A DNA stretch of 64,000 bases from Alopecurus myosuroides (lineage: Eukaryota > Streptophyta > Magnoliopsida > Poales > Poaceae): assembly GCA_028641055.1 (NCBI GenBank), contig CM054060.1:317119344-317183343 (forward strand), in the 5' to 3' direction. The translations under genes and the position numbers were made by a program. This document shows, piece by piece, positions 51,301 to 63,000 of this stretch (the stretch's first letter is position 1; each line of letters begins with the position of its first letter). Under the pieces are notes generated by a model, which was not told the origin of the DNA, ran no database searches, and saw only the letters and a program-made list of their open reading frames with translations.

Positions 51301-54250
51301 GGAGTATCATGTTAAGAAATGTTTCACTATTATGTATTAAATTAAATTGTCTACAAATAAAATTATTCCTTGAGATTGATAGATGTTTGGAAATAATTTT
51401 AAATTGAGTGTTTGGATTTTTGAAAAGGTTTAGATAACTTTTCATTGAATGCATAGCTACTGGTTGTGTAGCATATACTTGTTTGCTTGCTAGTAATTAA
51501 TCAGGAAGAAACAGAAATTGCTAGAATTAATTTATGCATGCTTAATAGTTGTTTTCCTAGAATTGTTTTGATGTTTGTGCTTACTAGAATGTGTCAGCTT
51601 TGTGTACTGTCATTAGGTACATTTATGATCATGTCTTGCTTGTTTAGATTTACGCATCATGGTAGCATTGTTTGCTTCTCTAGTGGTGAACTAGTGTCAC
51701 CACTAGAATTTGCGGTTTGCTCTAGTATTGACATTTTTGTTTTATAAGTGTATGAGTTTATTATAGCACATTTAGGAAGTTATTACATATTTTATGATGC
51801 CATTAACTCTTTAGTTGCATGTTCTATAGTTATAGAATATATTTATCTCTTATAGCATGCTTGTGTAGATTTTCCATAGTAGTCTGCTATTAGTGCAGTC
51901 TTGTTTTTATGATTTTGATAGGAGTTTTTCTTGAGTGATGATTCTTGTTTTGGGAGTATTTCTATGACTTGATTAATTGGTTTTTAGCTACTGGTTGTTT
52001 GCTAATTTTCATGATTGATGTATTCCATAACCTCAAGTAAACAATAATGTAGTAATTAAATAGTCCATTCTTTTGTCGTGTGTTTCATTTGTTGTTTGGA
52101 TTTTGTTTGAGTGTTTACCTTAGCATGATTTTTATGCTTGTGTTATTTGTTGTGCCTAGGAGCATCCTATGAAACTAAAACACCCAACTAAATCATGAAC
52201 ACATTAAGTGACATTTGCTTGAAGTAGATAATACCCACTTCCATGGGTATTGTCCTGGTTGTTTGTTTTACCTTAGCAACCTAATCTTTTGCACCCACAA
52301 GCTATATTTTATAGCTTTTTGTATATCTTATTATGAGAGTGGTACACCACTCCATATATGGTATGTAAGATGTGGGATATGGTTTTCTAAGCCATACATA
52401 GTGTCTGACGATAGTTTTGGACCGTGAGAGTTATGTGAGATAGTTTTCGCGATATCGTTTGAGAGGATTCGTGAGTGTACGTTTGCTTGCTGTATGTATT
52501 GTTTAGCTTAGTTGTTTTCCCTTTATACCTAAGTGTGTGTCTTTTATTTCCTTTACGACGCTAGAACACGAAGAAGAAGAAGAAACAGTTGTGAAGCTGT
52601 GCATCAAGTTCAAGTTGCTTCAAGGCCAGGGACATTAAGAGACTTGAGGCAAACCATCCTGATGCTTGCTGATATTACACTTATGATTATCTATCATGCA
52701 TGTTTTACTTCTGAAAAGTTTTACAAAACTTTGATTTCCAAAAGAAAACTATTTTTGAAGTGAGTATCACTTCTATTAATATTATATATTATTATGCCAT
52801 TAGTTAATACTTGGTGTTACCAAGCCCATAAGCCACCATATGGTATTTATTACCATCAAATATACTAGTCCCTAAGTGGACACCCTAAAATTGTGTTTTT
52901 ACAAAACAAAGGCTTTATGGAAAACCCGGAGAAAAGGCAGAGCGTTATTCACCGGAGGAATGTGGAAGTGGTCATTTTGGGGAAAAACGTGTTTTTCAAA
53001 AATGACACATAACCTGGTCTTCGCCGTACAACCTTTACCGTACTGCCACCCTACCCCAACATGGGCATGGGGCTTAACTTGAAGTTTGTCCTTGTTAGTG
53101 TGTGTTCTATCTCAATCGCTATAAGGGATGTCGTACCCTCGAACCGAATGTCGTGAAAACTCCCAATGTTGAGACATAAAAAGTGTGGGATTAATTTTCC
53201 CTCCGGACGCAGCAGTTGGGGCTCCTGTCTTGGCGGGGATTAGCCCAGTGCCGGGGATGTGGACACTCGACTGAAGAGATAGACATATACTAGCTTGAAC
53301 ATAGTGGATGGTTGTGATCAGATACCTGATGTTTACATACTGTTGTTACAGTCTGTGGTTGTTCACGGCAGGTGTAATGTATCTGGTGGATGTGTACACC
53401 TCTGCAGAGTACCACTTTTTCGAAGAAGCCGCGTCCTCGGATATGGAAAGTTGAATGGCCATGTAGCTAGCATTGTGTCAATGTTTTCAAAAAGATGTTT
53501 TCAAAAAGGTGTTGAACTCGGGAAGTTCGAAAAGGAAGGAAATCTTGTACCGTGGAGGTACCGATGATGGAAAGCCAGAAGTTGTTTTACAAACTAAAAA
53601 GTTTTGCAAATGAAACTTTTCTACTCCAAGCAAGAATTCTAGAAACTGATTCCAAGAAGTTTTGCAAAGAGAAAATTCCCTTTTAAACAGAAGTTTAACA
53701 AAACCTCTTGTACATATGATATCTACAAGAGAAAGAAAACTATATTATTTTCTTCTGAAGTATCTTCTTCAAAGAAGATACAGATTAATTTGACTGCAAC
53801 TGTGGTGTCATCCTATATGAACACCATTGATAGTGAACCCTATTTATAGCCAACCTATTACACCATATAAGCATACTTGCATCTTTGGTAAGTTACATGA
53901 TGGATGTCTTGCTGAGTACATTCAAATGTACTCATTTGTTTTCGCCCCTGGTATCAACTTGCCAGATAATGAGAAGGAGTCTCAGAAGAAGATCTACGAA
54001 GAGGAGTACGGAGCTGATGGCTTTGCAAACTAGGATCGTCTCCGGGTCAGCAGCCTGTAGGTTCAGGCGTGACTTGGGCTCTACCGCGTTTTGTGTATGT
54101 TTAGTCTTCCGCTGTGTGTGTTGTGTGTTGCCCTACATGCCAGTTGTGTAGACTTGGTCATGTGACCATGTCTCCTTTGTAAGTGTTTGTGCAACCGTGT
54201 AATTGATATTGTATCTGTGTACCAACTTGATATGTTGTCCACGACTGAAT
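48361..54250. other. Long AT-rich non-coding region with a GC-rich island
   Basis: No coding region is supported on either strand. Sub-blocks are: T/A-rich with many TTTTCAAAA words (48361-49200); a GC-rich island with Pro/Arg-type chance frames on both strands (49480-50100); T-rich (50100-52500); and moderately GC (53000-53570). The end (53860-54160) has a short frame that reads like a retroelement leader. It could be a large retrotransposon derivative without genes inserted in a copia LTR, but I could not find its LTRs. Confidence 0.4.
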
Positions 54251-54811
54251 TCCTGGGATCGTGAATGTATGCATATCGGGGGTGTCCTTGAACAGTGGTT
54301 CGAAGGGCGGGCCCTACAGGTGTCCCTGAAGCTTTGGGAGCTCGTGGATCTTGTTGCTAAGAGTCGTTGTGGCTCCCGGGATTTGGTAAGGACCCTCCAA
54401 GTTGTGGAGTGTGCCCCATCCTTGTAAAGGTTCTAACATAGTGATTCGTGTTTCATCCACTTTGGTGGTTGAACACGAAGGAGATACGATGTGCCATTTG
54501 ACGTCTACTCAGTGTTCCACTTTGGTGGCACCGCATCGCTCCAACGGAGATTAGCTTCCATTGGGAAGTGAACTTTGGGATAAATCTCCGCGTCATTGTG
54601 TTCGTTTATTCCTAAACTTACCTTTACTTGTTGCTACTATCTTAGTTCTTGAATATCACGTGCTAGTATTATTTTCTCATCATATAGGATTGTTCACCTA
54701 GTTGCATAATATAGAAAATCTATATTTGAGCAATTATCCTTAATCGAAAAATAAGTAAAATTTGTAGTTAACCTATTCATACCCCTCTAGTTAACCCTCT
54801 CGGTCCATTCA
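54251..54811 (+). repeat. 3' part of a SIRE-like copia 5' LTR
   Basis: Ends CGGTCCATTCA two bases before a primer site. The last 150 bp matches the LTR end at 47740-47892. The LTR start is not continuous with it because of insertions upstream. Confidence 0.6.
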
Positions 54812-54813
54812 AT

Positions 54814-54825
54814 TGGTATTAGAGC
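54814..54825 (+). other. Primer-binding site, initiator tRNA-Met type
   Basis: TGGTATTAGAGC differs by one base from TGGTATCAGAGC, the standard copia primer site complementary to initiator tRNA-Met. Confidence 0.75.
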
Positions 54826-54864
54826 CTCGTCTCTTTATTAAGGCTTTACCTCCTAAAGAGAAGG

Positions 54865-56981
54865 ATGGACGATACGGAAGAAGTCGTCGCCATGGATGCT
54901 ATCCAAAAAATAATACAAGCTGTGCTTGATAGCTCAGAAAAGAGGATGGTGGGATTAATAAAAGAAATGACATCTTCATCTAGTCACTCCTCCGACAATG
55001 TTAATGTATATGAGTATGGAACTCCTATACCTTCTAAGGAAGGTTCCGATGCACCTAATATTAAAGATAAAGAACAATGAAAAATCCTTTGGTCATACTT
55101 ACAACATTGCTCCCAATGTTCAACATCCACATGTAAACAATCTTGGTGCACCTCCTTTAGTAGATAGGTCTCGTTTTACTAATTAGAAAGCTTCCATGAA
55201 GTCTTATGTGTCTAGATCTTGAATGCAAATATGGAGAATAATTGAGAATGGATACAAGCCCAAGGATCCCAAGAACTTGAGCTCAAGTGATATCATAGAT
55301 CAACAACTCAATGCAAATGCTAGAGAAGGCAATGGAAAATGAAAGTGTTGAGCACATCCGATCCTTCACAACCGCCAAGGAGGCATGGGATTGCATAATT
55401 GACATGTATGATGGAAATGTGAACATTCAAAGTTCTAAGAAGTCTATACTCCAAAGACAAGTCAATGACATCCATATGAAGGATGGAGAAACTCTAGAAG
55501 ACGTGTTTAGAAGACTCAAGGCTCTTGTGGTTGACATGAGAGATTGTGGATTCCAAGATTTCAATGATGATTGGGTCAAGGAGAAATTCCTTCTCGTCTT
55601 GATTCCATACAATGAGAACATGGTTATGAATGTGCAATCAAGGGCCGATTTCTTGGATCTATCTCCCAATGATGTGTTGGGTATCTTCATTACCATAGAC
55701 ATGATGAAAAAGTCCTCCAATTATGCCATGTCCTGTGTGAATGGGATGAAGAAACCTTCTCTTTGTTTGAAGGCCACATCTCATGAAGAAGAGGAATCAA
55801 GTGATAATGGTGGTTCCTCATAGGTTGTCTGTGAAAAGGAGAATAGGATATGACATGAAGAATGCTTGGCTCTTTCCCAACATAAGTGGTGGAAGAAATG
55901 ATATTTTAGATCAAATGCAACAAAGAACAAGGGAAAGGAAGCACCAAGCATGAAGAAGGCAAGACCTTTCTTCAATTGTAGAGATAGTGAGCACTTTGAC
56001 GCGGAATGCCCTTTCAAGAGTAGAATTGAGGATGGTGGAAGGATAATAAAGAAGTCCAACTTAGTTCCCAAGGCCAAGAACTTCACGAGGAGAAGTCCAC
56101 CAAAGGCTTTGATTTTCAAGGAAAATGAATACATATCTGATGGTGAGGAGAGTGATGATAATGATGAGAAGGTTGGCATGGAGTCCATGGAAATTGGTGT
56201 CATTCCCCCAACTTTGAGCTCTCTCTCTTCTTCAACCCAAATGACAAGAAGATTCCTTCTATTCACAAGTGCTTCATGACCAAGGGTATATCTCCAAAGG
56301 TGACTCCTACACTTAAACTTGCAAATACCTCTACTCCATCCCTATTAAATTGTGTTGAGGTAGTAGATAATGATCAAGATCCCTTAACCAACTTCGTAAA
56401 AATTCTAGAAGGTGAAACTAAAATCATATTTGATGCTCTCACAGTTCAATTAAGTGAGGAAAATGCCTAATTGATGAACATGAGGGAGCATCATTTTACT
56501 TGAGGGCTTCGCTCATGATGAGGCTAATAGAATAGCGGAGCTTAAGGAAGACTAGATGATTGACAATGCCTTAAGGAAATCATTGAAGAAACCTTTTCCG
56601 TAGACATAGCTCAAGTAAAGTTTGATCGTTATCATTTTGAAAAGGTGAAGGAATTCACGGTCCTAAATGATTCAACTAACCAAGGCTATAATGTTCTCAT
56701 TAAGAATTTTTATAAGCTTAAGGATGCTCATAGAGAACTCTCAAGTTGAGCTCAAGACCTTTAAGGGTTCAAATGATTTAAATGCAAATGCTTGTGCCAC
56801 TAACCCTTTGTGTGTCAAAGAATCTATCATTAAGGATAACAATAGGTTGAAGGCTCAACTCAACAAAGGCGTAGCTACTTGCATCCAAGGGCAAAAGAAT
56901 CTCAATGATCTTTTGAGTAATCAAAAGAGAGCTCTTGGGAGAGAAGGTCTCGGATTTGGATCTACATCCAAGAATACCTAG
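54865..56981 (+). pseudogene. SIRE-like copia gag, degraded
   Basis: MDDTEEVVAMDAIQKIIQAV opens the frame, which breaks at 55080. 55311-55823 carries the gag core (TAKEAWDCIIDMYDGN, LQRQVNDIHMKDGE, FRRLKALVVDMRDCGF). 55950-56279 has a defective zinc knuckle (NCRDSEHFDAEC, first Cys lost). 56276-56981 is Ser/Asn/Lys-rich. At least four frame breaks occur. The long Gag fits the SIRE lineage. Confidence 0.75.
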
Positions 56982-57216
56982 GAGAAGAAGTCAACTCCCT
57001 CCACTAATGCTATTGTTTTTGTGAAGGAGGTTGCGGGGAAATACAATCCATCTTATGTGCTTCTTAAATCTCATGATTCATATGGTGATAATTATAAGTA
57101 TGATATTTGGGTTCCAAAGACCCTTGTGACTAACAAGAAAGGACCCATCAAAAAATGGGTACCTAAGACAAGAAATTGATTCATTGTAGGTATGTGCTTC
57201 CCGTGTAGTAACTTGG

Positions 57217-58635
57217 ATGATTGATAGCGGTTGCTCCGCACATATGACCAGAAGTAAGGAAGTATTAGAAGACCTAAAATACCAACTCATCAGATTAGCG
57301 CAAATCACTATAGGATATGGTTCAAAACTTAAGGTATTGGGACATGGCAAGGTGGTCATTTCTTTGGAGGTATCCATTGAGAAAGTCGTCCTTGTTGAGT
57401 CCCTTGGCTATAATCTTCTCTCTGTTTTACAACCTTGTGGATGTGGTTATACATGTGTTTTCAGAGCTCATCATGTGTTTTCCTTCACACTATTTCTCTT
57501 AAAATAGTGTTTGTTGGATTTGTGGAGAACGGTATGTATGTCGTGGATTTCTCAAAAGGAACTACACATATTGCCACATGTCTAATGGCTAAGTCTGACG
57601 TGGGGTGGCTTTGGCATCGCCGCTTGGGCCACGTCGGTATGAGAAACTTACAAACTCTTGTGAAGGGTGAGCACATGGAAGGGCTAACAATTGTGAATTT
57701 TTCCAAAAGATCGTGCTTGTAACTCTTGCATAGCCGGAAAGATGCATGAGAGGAACCACCTCAAGAAGTCAATCATTTCTACAAAGAGGCCCTTTGATCT
57801 TACCCATTTGGATATATTCGGGCCTCCCACATATGATAGTCTTGGTGGGAAGAAATATTGCTTGGTGATTGTTGATGATTATACAAGATACACATGGGTA
57901 TTCTATATCAAGAAGAAGAGTGAGACCCAAGAAAAGTTCATTGTTTGGGCCACGGAAGGGCAACGCTAATATGATACAAAGATCTTGGCAATACGGAGTG
58001 ATAATGGGTCAGAGTTCAAGAACTACAGCATGGATAAATTCTTGAGTGATGAGGGGATAAGACATCAATTTTTCGCTGCGTACACCCCTCAACAAAGTGG
58101 TGTGGCGGATAGAAACAACCATACACTCATTGATATGGCAAGAACTATGATGGCGGAATTAAAATCCCCATATAACTTTTGGGCCAAAGCCATCAACACC
58201 GCTTGTCATCTATCAAACCGTCTCTTTCTCCATCTGATGATTGGCATGACTCCATATGGACTCCTAACCGGTAACAAACCCAATCTCAAGTACCTTCGAG
58301 TTTTTGGGTGCAAATGCCAAGTATACATTAAAGGCTCTATATTATCTAAATATGATCCTAGAACTTTTGAAGGCATATTTGTTGGTTACGCCACGAACTC
58401 TCATGCATATAGATTCTACAACATAACCACCAATTGTGTTGAAGAATCTATGAATTTGGAGTTTCATGAGGATAATGGCTCCCAGGTGGAGCAAATTGAT
58501 TGTGATGTTGTAGGGGATGAAACTTACTCCATAACCATAGGAATAATGTGCATAGGTCTTATTATACCCATTGAGGGAGACCTTGTGGCGAATGAGGATG
58601 GGACAAGCTCTACGCAAGTGGATCCCTCTACTTAA
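57217..58635 (+). pseudogene. SIRE-like copia protease and integrase, degraded
   Basis: Protease: WMIDSGCSAHMTRSKEVLE near 57212-57268. Pre-integrase zinc region: WLWHRRLGHVGMRNLQTLV. Integrase: THLDIFGP, IRSDNGSEF and PQQSGVADRNNHTLIDMART. The third acidic catalytic residue is Asp where copia integrases have Glu (GVAER). Stops at about 57507, 57722 and 57969 break the frame. Not functional. Confidence 0.82.
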
Positions 58636-58866
58636 ACCATTAATCAAACGGTAGACCAAGAACAAGACCTTCAAGTTGATACCACTCATCAAGAAAATGA
58701 TCAAGATCCATCCAATAATAATGGTGGTCGTGATATTGGCGACTCTTCACCAAGAACTCCACTCCGGGTAGATCATGGCCTTGATGAAGGAAATGACGAG
58801 GATGTTCCTCCAAATGAGCATTCCGATGATGCACTCATCCGTAGGAAATATCTTCAAGCCGCAAGA

Positions 58867-60517
58867 TTGCATCAAAAGTCACACTATAAAAAGAATGTTA
58901 TTGGTGGCTTGGGAACAAGTGTATCAACTCGTGGTCAAGTAATAAAATTTTGTGGTATTCATTCCTATGTCTCTCATGTTGAACCTATCAAAGTGTATGA
59001 TGCTCTTGAAGATGAATATTGGTTCAATCTATGCATTAAGAACTCCACAACTTTTAAAGAAACAAAGTATGTTCTCTAGTAGAAAGACCCAATGATCATA
59101 ATGTTATTGTAACAAAATGGGTGTACAAGAACAAGCAAGATTCTCATGGGCAAGTGGTTTGCAATAAGGCTCGTTTGGTTGCTAAAGGCTAGTCTCAAGT
59201 CAAAGGACTTGAATACGGTGAAACTTTCGCTCTCGTAGCTAGACTTGAATCCATTCGTATATTACTTGCATTTTCCACTAGTAATAACTTCATCTTGCAT
59301 AAAAATGGATGTTAAAAGTGCATTTCTTAATGGTCCTGTAAGTGAGTTGGTAATGTTAAACAACCTCCAGGATTCGAAGATCCCTAGTATCCTAACCATG
59401 TCTACTTACTTCATAAGGCTTTGTATGGCCTCAAACAAGCCCCACGTGCTTGCTATGATCATCTAAAGGAGTTCTTAGTAGATCGTGGTTTCGTATTTGG
59501 GGTAATTGATCCCACATTTTTTTATAAAGAGTGTAGATGGACATTTCTTTGTGTGCCAAGTATATGTTGATGATATTGTATTTGGATCTACTAATGTGGC
59601 TTTTGTAGAACAATTTTTCAAGCTAATGACAAGTGAGTTTGAGATGTCTATGATGGGTATTTTTAAGTTCTTCCTTGGCTTTGAGATCAAACAATATCAT
59701 GAAGGAACCTTCATTTTCCAAGCAAAATATATTCAACACATGCTCAAGAAATTTGATATGATCAATCATAAGCCATTGGGATTTCTAATGGCAACAAGCG
59801 TGAATCATAAAATAGATCACGAAGGTATACCGGTTGATCCAAAACTCTATCGCACTATTATTGGATCTTTGCTTTATATTTGTGCATATTGACCAGGTAT
59901 TATGTTTAGTGTGGGTTCGTGTGCAAGATTTCAATCTAACCCAAAGGAAAGCCATATGATCGTGGTCAAGAGGATTCTTAGGTACTTGGTTGAAACTCCC
60001 ACTCGTGGTTTTTGGTACCCATCAAATACAAGTTTTAATCTCGTGGGATATTCATATGCGGATCGGGGAGGTGACAAAGTGGACAGAAAAGCAACCTCGG
60101 GATGCTTGCCATTTGCTTGGTAGATAACTTGTGTGTTGGTCTTCCAAGAAACAAAATTGTATTGCCACCTCCTGCACGGAAGCGGAGTACATTGCCGCTG
60201 CAAGTTGTTGCTCTCAATTATTATGGATGAGGCAATGTATTAAGGATTTTGGAATTAAGATAAATACAATGCCTCTTTTATGTGACAATGAAAGTGCTAT
60301 AAAAATTGCCCATAATCCAGTGCTTCGTGGCAAGACCAAGCATATTGAGATCCGATATCACTTCATCCGTGACCATGTGGCGAGTGGATATATTTCCATC
60401 TCATATGTCAATAGCAAAGATCAACTCACCGATATTCCCACAAAGCCTCTTGATGAGAAGAGATTGAAGCAATTGAGGAGTGAGATCAATGTCGCATGTG
60501 CAAGGAATTTTAGTTGA
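58867..60517 (+). pseudogene. SIRE-like copia reverse transcriptase and RNase H, degraded
   Basis: Contains [17 protein letters not shown] and YVDD (QVYVDDIVFGSTN near 59560), FFLGFEIKQ, then RNase H pieces (ATSGCLPFAW, SCTEAEYIAAASCC, LLCDNESAIKIAHNP, KTKHIEIRYHFIRDHV, DIPTKPLD), ending at 60517. Seven or more stops or shifts are present. The end of pol is followed by ATAGGGGGAG at 60581-60590. Confidence 0.82.
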
Positions 60518-61340
60518 TTGGAAATCTTGCATACACACCTCTACTAGACTTATATTTGGATTTTAGATGCAAGCATGGATATAGGGGGAGTGTAGCTCAA
60601 TTCATGAGTCAACACTATCTCTATAATGCATAAATCAAAAAAAAAATGCATAATGGTCACACTTGTGACAAAATGTGCTTCAATGTTGAGTTTCGACAAT
60701 GCACCCAAGATACATATTCGCGGTGTCATATCGAGCATACTCATACATGGTGTCTAAGGCCACCAACCCTATCAAGGGATTTGGGCTTTCATGAATTGTC
60801 TTGGAAAGGCATTTGATTTCTGACTTCTTGATTCATATGCATATTTGTTCTTCATATTTCATATCACATCCAATTTTGCTTAATTGGGTTTTTACCATTT
60901 CTCCCATTGGATGTGAGAAGAAATCATCATGCTAACTAGTTTGTTCACATGTGTCTATAGTCATTCCCTAGTATTCTTATATTTCTCTAAATACTGCATC
61001 TATAATTGTACATGGTCAAAAATTTCAACCCGGTGCGAAATTTAGTACGCTTTAGACAATTAGACATCACAACACTTAGGGTTGAGGAAAAAATAAATTA
61101 AAATGGCGAAACAAAATTGGGAATCATACTTGGGAAACAAACAAATAATAAAAAATTGCAGAAAAACTAGCCTGAGGCCAGCCTAGGCCGGCTGGCTCTA
61201 GTGGGTGCCCGGCCTCGGGTGCTGTGTGCCCAGCCTAGGACGATTCCTCGGCTAGCTCGGGCTGGGTCCCGACCTCGACCCCGGCCAGGCCGACTCGCCT
61301 GGGTGACCGACTAAAGCCTGCGGGGGGGGGGGGGGGGGTT
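60518..61340 (+). repeat. Copia 3' region with G-rich tract, CCGGCC words and poly-G run
   Basis: ATAGGGGGAG (60581-60590) then TGTAGCTC may be the plus-strand priming tract and LTR start. 61157-61320 is rich in GGCCGG/AGGCCG words like 44705-44945. A run of 17 G lies at 61322-61338. The LTR could not be aligned end to end with the 5' side, so the boundary is uncertain. Confidence 0.45.
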
Positions 61341-61919
61341 CAAACCTCTCTATCCCGAATAACCTCCATTATAGCCCTCCACCTCCATTGCCCTACTCCT
61401 CCCCCTCCATCCTATATCCTCCCTACACCTCCTAGCCCATAGATCTGAAGGCCCCCTCTCGATCTGTCTACTCCTCCACAAAGATTCTCCATTGGTGGAA
61501 GATCGGAGGTTCTCCCCCTCCATTGTTGGTGCTCTAAGGGTATCTATCCTCCCTTGAGTTCCTAGGTGCATTCTCCACCAAGTTAGGGCAAGGATGTCAT
61601 CCTCGGGTATGTTTTTGGTCTTGTCCCTCTCAAATCCCCTCTTTCTTCCCCATTAGACATTGATTTTAGAATTTGTGAGTTATTCATGCTACGGTTCAAG
61701 TTCATGTGCTATTCCACTATGTTCTTCATAGAACTCATTCAGCTAGGGTAATCTAGAGATGTTAGTTTGTGTAGATTGGTAACTATTTTTCTTATAAACA
61801 CTCAATCCATCACCAATTTATGCTCTCTAAGACATCTAGTTTTCCCTAACCTTCATTGACACAGATAGGATTTTTTTTCGTGACCATGTACACTTATTTT
61901 TCATATTCGTACCTATGCT
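61341..61919 (+). other. CT-rich leader-like spacer
   Basis: Pyrimidine-rich (CCTCCAC, CTCCCC words) then AT-rich. No gene. It resembles an LTR R/U5 or a retroelement leader but has no fixed ends. Confidence 0.4.
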
Positions 61920-62430
61920 ATCAATGTCACAGGTAAGGGTAATGATCCTCAAGAAAATTCCAAGTTCAAGGGCAAAGGCACCGACCCAACAACCTATGTT
62001 CGCAAGAAAGGCAGTGCCTCTCAAGTTTGTGACTCTACTCCTTCTCATAATAAGAAGCTTCTAGTCAATCCAAAGGAGCTCGTTCACGCTTCTTGGAAGA
62101 ACCCCCCCCAGAAGTATTTAAGGAATCTCGGTTCAAGCTCAACCCATATGAGTTTGATCAGCACACTTGCAGAGGCAATTGTTTCTATTGCAAAATGCAG
62201 CAATAATTGTATGAATTTTCCATCTGCTCCTTGAAGAACCCATTTGTGCTGCAACATTTCTTTGACTTGGATGAAGCAAAGCGTAAGTGGCCAGCTGTCA
62301 TGGGTATGATGTACTTTCGTGGAATAAGCTCTCTCAACATTGATCTCCCCTTTGCTCCTGAGATTCTTCGGGAATTCTATGCTACGGTTCACTTCATCGA
62401 AGGGCCTCGGTCAATGACATGGATGAGTGG
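61920..62430 (+). pseudogene. Retroelement gag fragment
   Basis: Plus frames read ESRFKLNPYEFDQHTC, then LYEFSICSLKNPFVLQHFFD, GMMYFRGISSLN and LPFAPEILREFYATVHF, ending SMTWMSG where the next LTR is inserted. A run of C (62102-62109) and a stop before LYEF break the frame. It resembles the gag region of Athila-type Ty3/Gypsy elements, but I am not certain. Confidence 0.5.
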
Positions 62431-62977
62431 TGTCGAATATATACCGAATAGGGGTATATCCGGCATTGTCCTAAAGAGCCGGATTACCAGGGTGCCCTGA
62501 TTGGTAATAGATCACAATCCATTAGGCGGCCCAGTAAGCTGATGCTCAGAAGCCGGATTCTAGAAGAACCCGGATCACGGCCCACGTGGTGCGGTTTGGA
62601 GTAGAAGGCGGGTTCCTGCTTTCCAAGTTAGAAACTTACCGTAGTCTTCTAGGTTTCCTTTCTGTAAAGCCCTATCCCGGTTATCTATATAAAGTCGGAC
62701 GGGAGAGAAGAAAGATATAGTCAATTAGCTAGAAGCCAACTCGCCGAGAAGTTGATCCTCGCCGAGTTAGCGAAACCCTACTCACATTGTACTTTGTATA
62801 CTTCAGGCTTCAGCCCTGATTTAGTGAGATTGCAGGAGTAGGAATGCCGCCCTGTTGCGACGTACCGAACCTGGGTAAATTTGGTGTTCCTGGTTGTCGT
62901 ACTACCACGTCCCCCCACGTCTCTATCCGTAGGCTCATGATACCCCAGTCTATGAACTCTACTACGATGTCTCGACA
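62431..62977 (+). repeat. 5' LTR, 547 bp
   Basis: Starts TGTCGAATATATACCG and ends CTCGACA (inverted TGTCG/CGACA). TATATAAA at 62686-62693. Many CCGGAT/CCGG words, as in the LTR at 1223-1826, suggest the two are cousins. Confidence 0.78.
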
Positions 62978-62979
62978 GT

Positions 62980-62997
62980 TGGTGCCCACCGTGGGGC
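62980..62997 (+). other. Primer-binding site, tRNA-Lys type
   Basis: TGGTGCCCACCGTGGGGC matches 17 of 18 bases of the site at 3029-3046. Confidence 0.78.
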
Positions 62998-63000
62998 TAG

